Shown one piece after another: positions 46,101 to 57,666 of a stretch of 64,000 nucleotides of DNA. The number at the start of each line of letters is the position of its first letter. The first letter of the stretch is position 1. A model generated the notes under the pieces. The model had not been told where the DNA came from. It was given only the letters and a program-made list of their open reading frames with translations, and did not search any database. A program made the position numbers and the translations under genes. The stretch comes from Amoebophrya sp. A120 (Eukaryota; Sar; Dinophyceae; Syndiniales; Amoebophryaceae), in assembly GCA_905178155.1 (NCBI GenBank), contig CAJINV010000022.1, positions 69,207 through 133,206 of the forward strand, given 5' to 3'.

Positions 46101-48128
46101 CCCCCGGGCCCGTCGCGCTGCCCAGACAAGGAGCGACGGCGACGATGTCGGCGGAAGAGCCGACGCGATCCCTGCCGTTTTTGTCCCTGGACATGTTTTG
46201 GTTCGTGCAAAACCTGGAAACGACGCTGAGTTTGGTTTTTCCGTTTTTGCCGGATTTGGTCAGACACGTGGAAACAAATTTCATCCCCGATCGAGACTAC
46301 TTCAATGCAGTTATGGCTTTGAGTTTGGACTACGGCGAGCAGATATTTCACCGACTCAGCTGGGGAAAAACCAGTAAGACGGAAGCAGAGAAAGCAAGGG
46401 AAGTAGCTACAGCTACAGGGGAGAAATCTGCTGCCTCTTCTGGAAGGGACGGAAAACCAAGAAAAGAAACTATTGATTGGAAAGTGCAGGTGACGGAATT
46501 TACGGAGAATCTACTGTACGGGCCGAAAAGCAACAAGGGAAAGAAGAAAAGTGGCGCAGAACAAGATAAACCGGCAAAAAGCGTGAAAATCGACTTCCGC
46601 ACGCTGGAAGAAATGTTAGTGATGGCGGACTATGCATTGCAAAGGTATCGTACTCGTACTAATCGCATTTATGCATTGAATTTTTTTTTGCCAAGTTAAA
46701 TCCGCATTACAAATTGCATTTCTCATTCTGAGGAAATTTGGCATGCGATTTGTACTAGTACGGAGGTACTTTTTCAGTGCATACGGACGCAGCTGCAACC
46801 TCCACCACGACAGCACTACCGGAAGAAAAAAACCGCACGACAAACTCGACCGAGCTTGATGAAAACATAACCACAGCTGGAAAAAAGAAGCCAACCGATA
46901 AAAATATCATTACCGAAGACGTGCTCCGCCACTCTCTCCACCTCCACCGGTGGCTCTCCACGGCGAAGAAATTTCTTGCCTCGAAAGTAAACCGAAAACT
47001 TTTCAAAACCACTTTGAATAAAGACAGTAGTTTGCAGCAGGTCTCCATTACGCAACTGCTCGTCAGCCCTTTTTTCTTCAAAACCGAGTTCAACGACGAA
47101 GCGCTTTTGAAGAACAAAGACCGGCTGAAATTCTTCGATTTCGAGAAGGGGACGGAGCAGGTTTTCCGCCGGTTGGAAAAATTACTTTCTCTCCACTCCA
47201 CGACGTTTTCCCGGACCGATTTGCAGGACACGGATGAATATGCATGGCAAAAGTATCGTACTCGTAATAATCGCATTCATGCATTGCAAATATCTTTCTC
47301 GAGTTAGATCCGCATTACAAATTTCATTTCTCATGCTGAGGAAATTTGTCATGCGATTTATACTAGTACGATGCTTTTGCAGTGCTGGCACTGCATAATG
47401 AAAGTGCAGTGACTGTCCTTGCCCCGAATCGCATCCCGTTGCACTTACATCTCGACCGTCTTGCGGTGAATTCCGGCATCACCCAGTACATCACTCGGAG
47501 TTTCTATCGCAAGAAAAAAACTGTGTAACTGTAACTTTGTGTTGCAGAAAATGCAAAACTGTTACGCTTGTCATGCTGGACATGCGTCAGAGGCTATTTT
47601 CGTACGTGTTTATTTCAAGTACAAGTTTACGCAACATGACAGGTTGTTTCATGCAGAGCAAACTTGTGATGCTATTCCTCCAAGAAGCACAATTACACAG
47701 TTTTTTTCTTGCATAGTTTCGCCGCCGTCACGAAGGAGGTTTTGCCGATTATGCATTGCAAAAGTATCGTACTAGCATATAGTCGCAGGACAAATTGAAA
47801 TTTCCTCCGCGTGAGAAATAAAATTTGTAATGCGGATTTACCTTGAGAATGAGAGTTGTAATGCGTGAATGCGATTAGTACGAGTACGATACTTTTGCAC
47901 AGGATACCGATGGAGCGGAAGCAAAAGTCGAACTTGCCGGACATCATAATCGGGGAGTACGACGCGACGGCGAACACGGAAAGCCAGAAAAGCTTCGAGA
48001 AATTGCTGGAAAAGGGGAAGTATGAGGTCGTAGACGTGCACTACCAGTTTGCGCGGATGCGGTATAAGGAACTTGTGGTGGAGTTGGTGCCGACGTTGTA
48101 CACGTTCGTGAAGGGGCTTGAGGAGTAA
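43139..48128 (+). CDS. ALG12: ALG12-type alpha-1,6-mannosyltransferase (GT22), enlarged
   Basis: Nine exons, all joined across introners, sum to 3,264 nt (1,087 residues). GT22 signatures are clear: N-terminal span then [16 protein letters not shown] (~22), [17 protein letters not shown] (~50-67), [19 protein letters not shown] (~216), CFRCEMAS (~260), [24 protein letters not shown], and [16 protein letters not shown] (~429). ALG12 adds the eighth mannose to the dolichol-linked N-glycan precursor in the ER lumen. Usual length is about 500-550 residues; here Ser/Thr-rich linkers interrupt the membrane core, and roughly 450 extra C-terminal residues of unknown function follow. No stop or second start separates that tail, so I keep one gene. 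A fused neighbour is possible. Confidence 0.85.
43364..43572. mobile_element. Singleton introner with TATCAAAG termini
   Basis: Ends TATCAAAGAAAAAAAGTT and AACTTTTTTCTCTCCATA. Flanks CGATG and CAATG (one mismatch). Spliced product [15 protein letters not shown] fits GT22 enzymes. Confidence 0.82.
44593..44811. mobile_element. Family-3 introner
   Basis: Exact flanking repeat TTGGT. Excision restores [16 protein letters not shown]. Confidence 0.92.
45383..45696. mobile_element. Family-4 introner
   Basis: Exact flanking repeat TTCTC. Ends TATGGGAGTGTCAGG and CCTGACGCATCCATA. Confidence 0.92.
45748..46011. mobile_element. Family-2 introner with altered right end
   Basis: Ends GACA rather than GATA. 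Exact flanking repeat AATCG. Confidence 0.9.
46631..46783 (-). mobile_element. Family-1 introner
   Basis: Exact flanking repeat CGGAC. Reverse orientation. Confidence 0.92.
47239..47397 (-). mobile_element. Family-1 introner
   Basis: Exact flanking repeat ATGAA. Reverse orientation. A short GTGCTGGCACTGC insertion lies near the right end. Confidence 0.92.
47505..47715. mobile_element. Family-6 introner
   Basis: Ends TATCGCAAGAAAAAAACTG and CAGTTTTTTTCTTGCATA. Exact flanking repeat GTTTC. Confidence 0.92.
47750..47906 (+). mobile_element. Family-1 introner
   Basis: Exact flanking repeat CCGAT. Forward orientation. The exon before it keeps only 29 nt. Confidence 0.92.
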
Positions 48129-50132
48129 AACGAATATAAAACTGCCGTAAAGTAGGGGGTTCGTGAAGAACTTCATTTAATCAACTTATCCGCTGTACAA
48201 CTGGTAAAGAACTACATACCACGTTCAGCTCCTTCCAAGAACATTTGCTGACTGGAGCGCTTGCCAAAAGACCATAAGTTCAAGAACATTTAATTCGCGC
48301 GTGCGTCACACTTGAGGTGTAAGTGCATGCATTTTCAAAGTCAGATGCTGTCAAGACGCCCCTGGCGTGAGGTAAATCGCTAGTACCTCGAGGAGGCAGA
48401 ACGCCAGGTGTGCCTCCTGTGATTGGTACACGCACCACCAGCTGTGTTTATTGCGTCATTTTTTGTGGCTCCAAACATGGCGATCATGCACGCATGCACC
48501 GAGGAGCTTCGCGAGCAAGAGAGAATTTGTCGTGTCTGTGGCGTTTCGGGTCGTTTTCAACGTCTTTTTACGAAACAAGTCGAAGTTGCGATCTATGCAG
48601 TAGAGTCGTCGCACTCGTGTGAGAGAGTCGATGACGCTGTTTGCTTGCTTGCTTGCAAATCTATTCTTTGTCTTTCGTTGCACCAAATTTCCTTGTCGTG
48701 CTCGGTTTATGGTTGTTTCAACATCCTTCACATTCACAAACAGAAAATTTAACTGATCGGAGATTTAGAGCAGTGACTCGTGACTGCAAACAAGTTTTAG
48801 TGAAGAAGAGCTTAGTACTCCTGTACCTCCTCGAAGAGTCCAGGAGATCGAAGTAGTTCCTTTTTCTATTTTATCTGTTGAATGCACAAACGTATTCATG
48901 ACTCTTCGATGTTCATGTATCAGAAACTTTGCTAATTTGCGAGGAATAACAAAGAAAAATGCAGCAGTGCGTGCTGTTAATGTTTACACTTCTGAACGTA
49001 AACGTAAACTACGCCTGAATCAAGTACAAGAAGAGCCGACCACGGGCGGAACCAGGACAAGTGTGGTAAACCGAAATCCGCAATAGTATGTAGTGAGGTC
49101 ACCGAACGGTTCTAACCAGGGAGTTTTTTTGACACCCAGACAGCAAAACGGCCGTCAGTTTTCAAGCGGCCGGAAGCGTTTTTTGACATAAAAAATTTCC
49201 AATTATCAAGCGGGCGGGGCTTTGAAGTCAAACAAGCCCGGTCGAAAACTATCGATTCGCACTTGATAAAACGACGCAGGGGAGCCGGCAAAAGGGGCGC
49301 CCTTCTGAGGCGCCCGCCGCCTTGATTTCTGGCGGTTTGGGCCGCCAAAAAAGGGGCGCGCAAAAAACTCGCCCAAAATCAGAACAGCGAAACAGCATGG
49401 CACGGCCGCGATTTCGGAGCATTTTGGGCGGCCGCGAAAGCGGCCGCCTTTTCGCCGGTTTCAGAGCCTGGGAGGCTTTGCAAAAAGCGCCGGCGAGAAA
49501 AATAAAGACGCAAAAAAGAAAAAGCGCGCCAGACGCGCAGAGCCAATCCGCATGCTACGGGCCCGATTTTTCGTCGCTTTTTGGACGCCCCCCGTGGCGC
49601 CCGGATCGGCCCCATAGCATGGGGACTGGCTTTCGGAAAGGAATTTCGGAAATTTGCCAAAATTTGCGACGCTTACCAAGCGGCCGCCATACCGTGCGGC
49701 CTAACGTTACTCACGGCGGTATGGCGAGCCCAGAAAAAGCAAAGCCGCGGCCAAGGCGACGGCCGGCAAGAAAACGCCCACGACCTCACTACCCCCGCCC
49801 CGGCGGCTATATTTGGTACAGGAAAAATAACGTGCAGCTTTTGATCTCCTCCGCCTTTTCTTGCCTCCGGGTTTAGGCGAAATACCACTCTTCAGGGACC
49901 AGCAGCACAATAAAATCTGAACCACGACGAGGTCACAAAAAGGAGGCAAGCCTACCTGTAGCTGTACACGGCGTGCTGGTCTTCAAGAACCCAGTAGCAG
50001 TAGGAGCGGCGCCGTAGGAGACCAACCTCATTTCTTCGTAGGAGCAGCTCATAAGTAGCAGTCGGGTGCTGTCTTGCTGCCTAACAGTTGTCACTGCTGC
50101 TTCTTCACCAGAGCAAGAAACAAAAACCGACC
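48129..50132. other. Intergenic, with a GC-rich block
   Basis: Spacer of 2.0 kb. The stretch at about 49130-49880 is GC-rich with GCGGCCGC-type inverted runs. No gene supported. Confidence 0.6.
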
Positions 50133-51646
50133 ATGACGATGTCCCAGCGCACGACGAAGCTGACCGTGCTGTCCCAGTGCGAATCCGCACCGAGAATATC
50201 GATAAAAGGAAGATTATCACACCAAAAAGTGTTAACGTTAACGGAATTTGGCATGCAGGAATGCACGAGAAATGATGCCCAAATTTGTATTGCATAGCAT
50301 GCACAATAGCGAAAATTTAACACGCATGAGTGCAATGCCCCAAAACCGTTCACGTTAGAACTTTTTTGCTTGATAAAGATGGAAGGACAGCAAGAAAGAC
50401 GCGGAAGGACCGGGGCCAGGAGCGTACTATTTGTGACTATTGGAAGATGAACGTATCTTGCAAAACATAAGTAAACACATCATATGCCTTTTACCTGAAA
50501 TGCAAATGTCTACGGTAAGATGCGACATTTTTTTCTGTAATGGTCATGGTCAAGAAACACAGCAAACAGAAATACAAATCCCGCAATGACAAAACTAAAA
50601 CTATCAGGTACACCCCCCAGCCCGAGAAAATAAAATACCCCTCAAAGTCCGCACAAATCCAAGGCCGGTACTCCACACGCAGCAACACGCTCGGGCCAGG
50701 TCCCGGACAGTACTACCAGGGTGACAAGACCCTCGGTGGCAGCCAATTCAGCTTCGGATCGTCGAAACGGCTCTCCGGGAGACTGCACCATCAATCACCT
50801 GGTCCGGGGAGCTACGCAGTAAAGGGTCTGAGCAAGGGACCAAGTGTCAAACTGGGGGAGAGAGGACGTACGTGTGTTGATTCGTGATTATGTGTAGGAA
50901 TGTGTATGTGAATTTGTGTTGCAGTGTGTGGTGCATGATCTGCATGACGACAGCAGGTGCTTTATAGGCTGCCTAGTGTACTAACAAGTACCATGGCATC
51001 AAAGCATAAACACTATCAGGCTCTTCTCTCGGAACTGTCGGCGGCCCAGGTCCGGGTACTTACATACCAACGGTGGCGAACAACCAGATCTTCGAGTCAG
51101 CACCGCAAGTTGGGTTTGGCACGTCGGTGAGATCATTGGTGAACAAAATGAAATCCCCGGGGCCAGGACAGTATTAATTTGATGAGTTGTTTTGATTTTT
51201 CGCGTGAAGGATTTTTGCTTCGGAAGAACAAGAATGTTTTCGCATGCACGACGACGAACTTATATGGAATGGCAGTCGTCGGTGTTGTCGCACTCGCACT
51301 ACTAACTTCTTTTGCAATTATACAAATTTTCCGTAAAAAAACATTGAAATTCTCAGCTACGGCAAGAACATCGGTTTCGAGTCCACCGCACCGAAATACA
51401 GCATGAAAGCCCGATACGACAAGAAGTCTACGGGGATAAGTTTGACGCCCGGCCTATGAACTGCAAAAGTATCGTACTCGTATAAATGCATGACAAATTC
51501 CCTCAGCATGAGGAATGAAATTTGTAATGCGGATTTACCTTGAGGAAAAAACTTGTAATGCATGAGTGCAATTACTACGACTACGATACTTTTGCACAGG
51601 ATACGGCCCTGGGACAACATTAGGGACGATATCGAGCTTTGGATAG
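50133..51646 (+). CDS. Sperm-tail PG-rich repeat (SHIPPO/ODF3-like) protein
   Basis: Six exons sum to 672 nt (223 residues). The protein carries six copies of a PGPG motif, five of them followed by x-Y (PGPGAY, PGPGQY, PGPGSY, PGPGTY, PGPGHY) plus PGPGTT near the end, each preceded by basic and aromatic segments such as APRISIKGR and APKYSMKAR. These STPGR repeats mark proteins of the axoneme and flagellar microtubules, so a role in flagella, for instance of a dinospore, is likely. Introns: two introners and three GT-AG (50424-50607, 50868-51019, 51171-51356). The frame closes exactly through all six exons. The start ATG is the first in the open exon, and ATG at 50139 is an alternative two codons on. 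Confidence 0.85.
50215..50375. mobile_element. Singleton introner with TATCACACC termini
   Basis: Ends TATCACACCAAAAAGTG and the near-complement ending TTTGCTTGATA. Exact flanking repeat AAGAT. Excision gives ISIKGRWKDS. Confidence 0.87.
51455..51603 (+). mobile_element. Family-1 introner
   Basis: Exact flanking repeat CGGCC. Excision restores the last PGPG motif. Forward orientation. Confidence 0.93.
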
Positions 51647-52545
51647 AGCAAGAACGATATCCAGCTTCGGGATATTGCCGTGCTGCACTCTTTTTCTTGC
51701 TGTTGCTCTTGCCGGTCGTGTCCTCAAACTAGGAAGTAGAATCCGAACAAAATGAACACAACTGAGCTGTCGTGCAGCGATTCATCATGTACTTTAGATG
51801 CAGCTTTTTCAAATGCGCGCTTGATATGCTGGAAATTGTAAAAACCCAACACGTAGTTGCAAGTACTAGGAACGGACTGTAACTGCATTTTCTGGTGCGT
51901 ATATGCTAGAAATGAGAGCAGGTGGACAGCATCTTCGCAGACGATGAAATCTAGTACCTCTAATCTGAACAATTGATGAGGCGGCCGCGCCAGAAGTAGA
52001 TTGTCTTCGCGCCGCAACGTAAGATAGAGAAGCACGTTCCGCTAGAAGATCACCTCTGTTTCTCATTCCAAACCACGGTGGTAGGTGTTCTGCATCGGAA
52101 ATTGAACTTTGTCAACAAGATCAAGAAAAAAGTGAAATACCAAAACGCTTCATCGGTCAGAGCCAGCTGTTGTACAATTGCAAAGCGAAAAATCACAAAA
52201 GGATCCCTTATTTCTCTGCGCGAAAGGAAATCTACTTTTGTCAGATCAAATTCAAAGCGGTGGAGAATGTCTTGTTGCAAGCTGGAATTTGGTTCAGGAT
52301 CTCTTCGTCGTAACGAAATGAGCCAGGACCTAGATTTTGGAGGTAGTTGTCCCTTGTGCAGCTTTTAGTTGCGAACACCAGAACTAACAGCAAGATAAAC
52401 AGCGAGCACCCGCCGATAAAGTTTTCTCATATCGTACCTTCTGCGACAAATTCGATTAGTCAAAAAAGTTGTTCTACCCAGCACCTGTAAACCATTCCAT
52501 ACTTAGTTTGTTTCCTGACTAGATTATACCTCACCCAACATCAAA
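51647..52545. other. Intergenic, no gene seen
   Basis: Spacer of 0.9 kb. A 103-codon - strand frame (52035-51724) is not supported by any resemblance. Confidence 0.55.
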
Positions 52546-52767
52546 ATGATCGAGATTATCCTGAACGACCGAATCGGGAAGAAAATTCGGGTAAAGTGCA
52601 ACCCCGACGACACCATTGGCGACATCAAGAAGCTGGTCGCCGCACAGTCCGGTGTCAGGCCAGAGAAGATCAGGCTGCAAAAGTGGTACCAGATCTACAA
52701 GGACCACATCACGCTCCAGGACTACGAAATCAAGGACGGCATGGGCATTGAGTTGTATTACAACTAG
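52546..52767 (+). CDS. UBL5: Ubiquitin-like protein Hub1 / UBL5
   Basis: A single exon encodes 73 residues, the exact length of Hub1/UBL5. [19 protein letters not shown], then [16 protein letters not shown] and [20 protein letters not shown] end in the family's double-tyrosine LYYN rather than a di-glycine. In other eukaryotes Hub1 is not conjugated. It binds HIND motifs of Snu66/Prp38-type proteins and helps the spliceosome use weak or non-canonical 5' splice sites. It is uninterrupted by any intron, one of only two genes here with no introner. The identification is firm, and the link to introner splicing is inference. Confidence 0.95.
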   Translation: MIEIILNDRIGKKIRVKCNPDDTIGDIKKLVAAQSGVRPEKIRLQKWYQIYKDHITLQDYEIKDGMGIELYYN

Positions 52768-53618
52768 ATCGACGACATCTTCATCGAGGGCTGTTATGAT
52801 TTCTGCACTTCAAGCGACGAAGTTGTACCTTTGATGTAGTTGTATGAATATCACTCAGCATACGCACGGATATCAGGAGCCCGAGCCGGCGATTTGATTG
52901 CGTCGATTAAAACCTTCGCTTAATATCGGCATGTAGCAACTACGAACATAGCGAACAAATCAAGAAAAAGCGCTATCAGCGTTTTCTTGTCCAGCGAGAA
53001 ACCATGGACGGAATTGGAATTCCATTCTATCTAATTTGCGTTTGTAGTAAGCCCAACAAACTCGCAGTGATGTGTTCAAGTGTAGTTGGCAAACGCCTAT
53101 TTTCGAATGAGCCAAATCGTGCTAATGATCGTTATCGTCAATAATTTTTTTTCATTCTTGGCACGGTTTTCAATGTGCTTTTCTCATGATATAGATCTTC
53201 AAAGCGGGGCTTAGTTTTTTTTCAATCGTTCTCGTTTCGCAAAAATCGCAGCTATCGTTGTGTTGTGTTTTAGAAGGTTAGAGGACTCGACAGAGAGAGC
53301 AACACCGAGGGAATAGTGCGGGATGGATTATCGTTTCGGTTCTTCTACCTTTTTTTTTTCTCAGGTTTGGAAGATGCGGATTTATGAAGCTACCACTGCT
53401 TACAAAAACAAAGTTTTACCGCCTGGCTTCGCAGTATAGAAAGGAGTTCAAGTTGTGCAAGATTCAGTCAGGATACGAATGTGACCCTGGGTCACCTCGT
53501 GTCTTGTTCACTGCAGTCACTTATCTTCGCATCAAAACTTTCTGCTCATACGATTACGATTCAAATAAGCACACCTATTTTCCATTCCTGTGCAAAACGG
53601 AACTTGTATTAAAACACA
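52768..53618. other. Intergenic, no gene seen
   Basis: AT-rich spacer with T-runs. A frame at 53384-53662 overlaps the next start codon and is not called. Confidence 0.6.
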
Positions 53619-56600
53619 ATGCCATCTTCGCCTGCGAGACCGCGGGCCGTGGCCGCCACTAGTTCTGCAGCAGCATTGCTAGCAGCTCCGAAGCAATTCA
53701 AATTTGAAGAGTTTTCCGCGGAACAAGATCAGCAACTCGGTAAGAAGCGAGCAAAGAAACAACATAGAGAGCAGCAGCTTCCGAAGCAGCAGGCGAAAAA
53801 GCAAGAATCGCTGCTGCCGGCGGAGGACGAAGATTTATTTGATGCGGGTCGAGAAGGTAAACTAAATGTCGAACAACAAGAAGAACTTCTCTCCGATTTC
53901 GACGACGACGAGTGCTCTTCTGATGCTTCTGATGAAGACTCCTCCTCTTCCTCTTCCGCCGCGGCCAAAAATCCCGTGCTGGACCAGTGGTTTTCCGAGG
54001 AAAATCCGTCCTTCGGGGGCAAGCGGGATTTTGTGCCAGGCGACAGTAATAAGGAGGAAGTAGTTTTCGAAATCTCCGACCCCACCGCAGCGGAGGAACT
54101 TCTGAACATCACAAGTAGGCACGAATACAGGAAAGTCGGGGAAGCAGGAAGCAGTAGTAGTAGTAGTGGCGACAGGAAGGACAAGAAAACCGAAAACAAG
54201 AACGACTGGGCGAATCACAAGCTGATCACGGGGAAAAAGAACATCAAAATGTCGGCAAGGGTCTTCATATCAAATGAAAAAGTGTCGTACAACTCGTACT
54301 AATCGTGATCATGACAGAACTGGTTTCTGAAGCAATATATTGAAGACCGTAACAAATTCCATTTGTCATGCTGCGATAGTGTGTAAAAATGTAGTGTACT
54401 ACGTGCAATTAGTGGTACGATAGTACTTTTGCAATGCATACTTCAATCAGCTGCTCGAACACCAGATCCAAGCGACAACCTGGATGCTTGCGCTGTTGCA
54501 AGAGAATCAGGGCGGCATCCTCGCCGACGAGATGGGTATGGGCAAGACCGCATCTATTTGCGGTTACCTCCACGCCCTCCGACAGTCCAACATCCACAGC
54601 AAACACGTGCTAATCCTCGCCCCGAAATCCGTGCTGCCGATTTGGCTGGACCACGCGAAGTGGCTGCTGCCCGAGTGGAAAACGGTTGTCGAAGCGGCGG
54701 ATACCGACCAAATTCAGACCAAGAAAACGCGGGACCGGGTCGCGGAGATCACGCGGTCGGTGTCGGGGGGAATTTTGATCGCCAGCTACGACCAGCTGGT
54801 CCGCAACTCGCCGCTCTTCAAGTACATCGCGTACGATTCTGCTTTGGACGACAACGTGATGAACCAGCACAACCAGACGGAGTTCCGCAACGCGAGCGCG
54901 TTCAACAAATTGGAAACCGTGGAGGACAAGGCGTTTCACAACCAGCCGAAGGTGGTGGTGGAAGTGGAGGAGGGCGGGGAGGAAAACGAGGAGCAGGGTG
55001 GGACGATCGGCGGGAGGTTGGTCATGCGGAAGAAGAATGAGCAGAAGATGAAGAAGCGGAAGCTTGTCACGCGGAAGGAGTGGGATTTGGTGGTATGATG
55101 GATTTGTCGTAGAAGTTTACGGCTTTGTCGTCCTGATAGTGATGCAACATGCATCCAATGGGATTGGATTCATGCATAATTTGTTGCAGCAATTGATGTT
55201 CATCGTTAAGATGTTGATGATGCTATGTGAAACTTTTTCTTCTACGTCGTCATCGGCAAACAAAACATGCCTTCTAAACTCCACCAGGTACTCGACGAGG
55301 GGCACGTGCTGAAGAACCCGCGCACCGCCAAACACTCCGCCGTCGCCTCCATCAAGGCAAAACAGAGAATAATGTGCTCTGGCACCCCTCTGCAGAACAA
55401 ACTCACCGAACTGCATTCGCTCTTGTCTCTCGTGACCGAGGGCGCCGTGGTCGGCAGCCAAGCTGATTTTAATCGGCGCTTCCGTAAGCCGATGGAGAAG
55501 GGCTCGCTAGCGGACTCGACGGAGGAAGAGATCGAGGCGAAAACCAAGGCGGCCAAGCGGTTCAAGGAGGAGTTTTATGGCGTAGTCAAATGTTACATTC
55601 TCAACTGGTACTTACATGATTTGTCATGCAAAAACACTATCACTCTTAACGCTATCAAGCCTTCTCCGCATGACAACTTCTCGACGCGCTAGATAGCATT
55701 ATAATAAATATGCTCCAAACCTGTAATGCAAAAGGCGCAACGTTTTCCCTTTCACTTTTGCCATTCTTGCATTACAAATTTTATGTAACAGTTGAGAATG
55801 TCACGTTTGAGAGAGCCATAAGTTTCTGAAGTCGTTTGTGATGCGGCGCAAGAAGGACAGCATCGAGAAGGACATTCCAACGGGGTTTGTCAAGCGCGAG
55901 TTGGAGTACAAGGCCGGCAAGGACCTGCTGGAGGGACACTTGTCGCAAGAGGATCCACAACTTCATGGAGGTGGTGCCGGTGGAAAGCTGAATGCTGATG
56001 CAACCTCTGGCGCTTCTGCTTCCGCGACCTCCTCTTCCTCTGCCGCGGTGAATTCAGTTGTCAAGATGAAAGTGGAAGTTCCGTCCTTGGATGCGAAAAA
56101 GACCGAGGTAGTTCTTTTGCTTGAAGGTTTTGGTATATTCCGAGCAACATTTTGATGATGGGACGATGCCATGCATGATGCAGCTAGTACTTCTACTGCG
56201 TGACGTCCTTGATGTATGTCTGGTGTGTGGTTGCAATGAAAAACAAGATGTTTTACTCATAGTTTTTTACTCATCACAACTTGTCGAGATCCTCGTGTGG
56301 TGCCCGGTGGTCAAGGACTCCATTCAGGAGAAGATGTACAAAAAAGCTCTCAATACCCGGGATATGCGGCGGCTGTTGCGGGAATTGCAACAACAGGGGG
56401 AGTTTGGGGAGAACTGGAAGAACGGAAACGCATTGGCGCAGATTGCTAAGCTGAAGCTGCTCTCCAACCACGCAGTGCTGGGACTGAGGAAGCGCGACCA
56501 GGTGCAACTTAGATAGGACTTTTCTTCTTACAGGCTGGCGCGGTCGCCTTCCTGTTATTTGTCGCACAGTCAGCAGTAGACGCTGGGTGAGGATGTTTTG

Positions 56601-57666
56601 CGGAGTTGCAAAGTAAAATGCCGTTACTTGCCAAAACACTTACTCAGAAATGGAACACGGAACTGGGCCCGGATGACGAACTCGACGAGGATAAGCTGGA
56701 TCAATCCCCAGAGGGCATTGTCGAGTCCAGCAGCAAGTTTCAGGTGATTCTCCATCTGGTCCAACAGTGGCGGAAAAACCGCGAGAAGTTCGTTATCTTC
56801 TCGAGCTCAACACAGATGTTAAACTTGCTGGAATACGCCATTTTCGAGCCCCGGAACTACAACGTCCTGCGCCTCGACGGCAGTACAACATCGCGGGAAC
56901 GGAAGGACGCGATCCGGAGTTTCCAGGACGAGAAGACGAATCGGTTGATCAACGGAATGCTGCTGTCTACGCGCGCGATGGGTCAGGGGGTGACCCTTAC
57001 TGCTGCCTCGAAGTGTATTATCGTCGACCCGGACTGGAACCCGACGGCGGATGAACAGGCGATGGATCGCATTCACAGAATCGGACAAGACCAGGACGTC
57101 GAAGTCTTCCGGTTGTTCACCAAGAGTTTCATCGAGGAGCACATGTGGTGTTTGCAAACCATGAAACGGATCATCACCAAGTCCGCCTTCGAAAGTGAGG
57201 AACAAAAAAGGTATATTTGTGGTGCCTTGCTGGGAGAAAGAGAATTGTAATGAGGTTAGATGCAGCCGGTTCATCTGGGTAATCAGAATGTCAGGCTCCT
57301 CTTGTCATGCGTGATAGAAAACCGTTACCGTAAAAATTGAAAAACGCTATCAGGTTAATCGCCCAGGCGGATCTGAAGAAGTGCTTCACACTCGGCCGGG
57401 AACCAGCCGCCCACACCTACTGCGAACTGCTGGCGAAAGACGACGGAGTCGCGAAGTCGTTCGCAACGGCGAAAAAATCCGACGAGACCAGCCTGCTGAA
57501 GAAGTGTCTGCTCAGCAACGGGAACACGGTGCTGGACGTGATCAAAAATTCTCCGGACGACGTGGACTTTGGCGACTTGGAAGAGGACGGCAGTGACGAA
57601 GAGGAGAGTGAGGACGAGGACAGCTTTTTGCAGCAGGGGGCGAAGAAAAGGAGGATCGGGATGTAG
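53619..57666 (+). CDS. SNF2-family ATPase, ERCC6/Rad26-like
   Basis: Seven exons sum to 2,997 nt (998 residues). After an acidic, Ser-rich N-terminus the helicase motifs run in order: motif I GGILADEMGMGKT (~244), VLILAPKSVLPIW (Ia), ILIASYDQL, DEGH (motif II, ~434), MCSGTPLQNKLTELHSL (III), FVMRRKKDSI, then FVIFSSSTQML, VLRLDGSTTSRERKD, LLSTRAMGQGVTLTAA and DPDWNPTADEQAMDRIHRIGQ (~848). The C-terminal part with FTLG after the helicase and the insert-rich layout resemble the ERCC6/Rad26/ERCC6L branch, which acts in transcription-coupled repair or chromosome segregation. Motif II is DEGH, as in that branch. Introners at 54268 and 55576, and four GT-AG introns (55093-55287, 56108-56288, 56502-56605, 57211-57353). 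Confidence 0.9.
54268..54440. mobile_element. Family-1 introner, diverged interior
   Basis: Exact flanking repeat CTTCA. Left end TATCAAATGAAAAAGTGTCG mixes a family-2-like start with a family-1 body. Confidence 0.85.
55576..55820. mobile_element. Family-5 introner
   Basis: Ends TATGGCGTAGTC and GAGAGCCATA with internal GTTACATTCTCAACTG-like repeats. Exact flanking repeat AGTTT. Excision restores EEFLKSFVMRRKKD. Confidence 0.92.

Noticed and set aside
51724-52035. 103-codon - strand frame before Hub1
   Set aside because: No resemblance to a known protein and inside AT-rich spacer. Kept as non-coding.
53384-53662. 92-codon + strand frame just upstream of the SNF2 gene
   Set aside because: It overlaps the SNF2 start codon in another frame and has no recognisable content.
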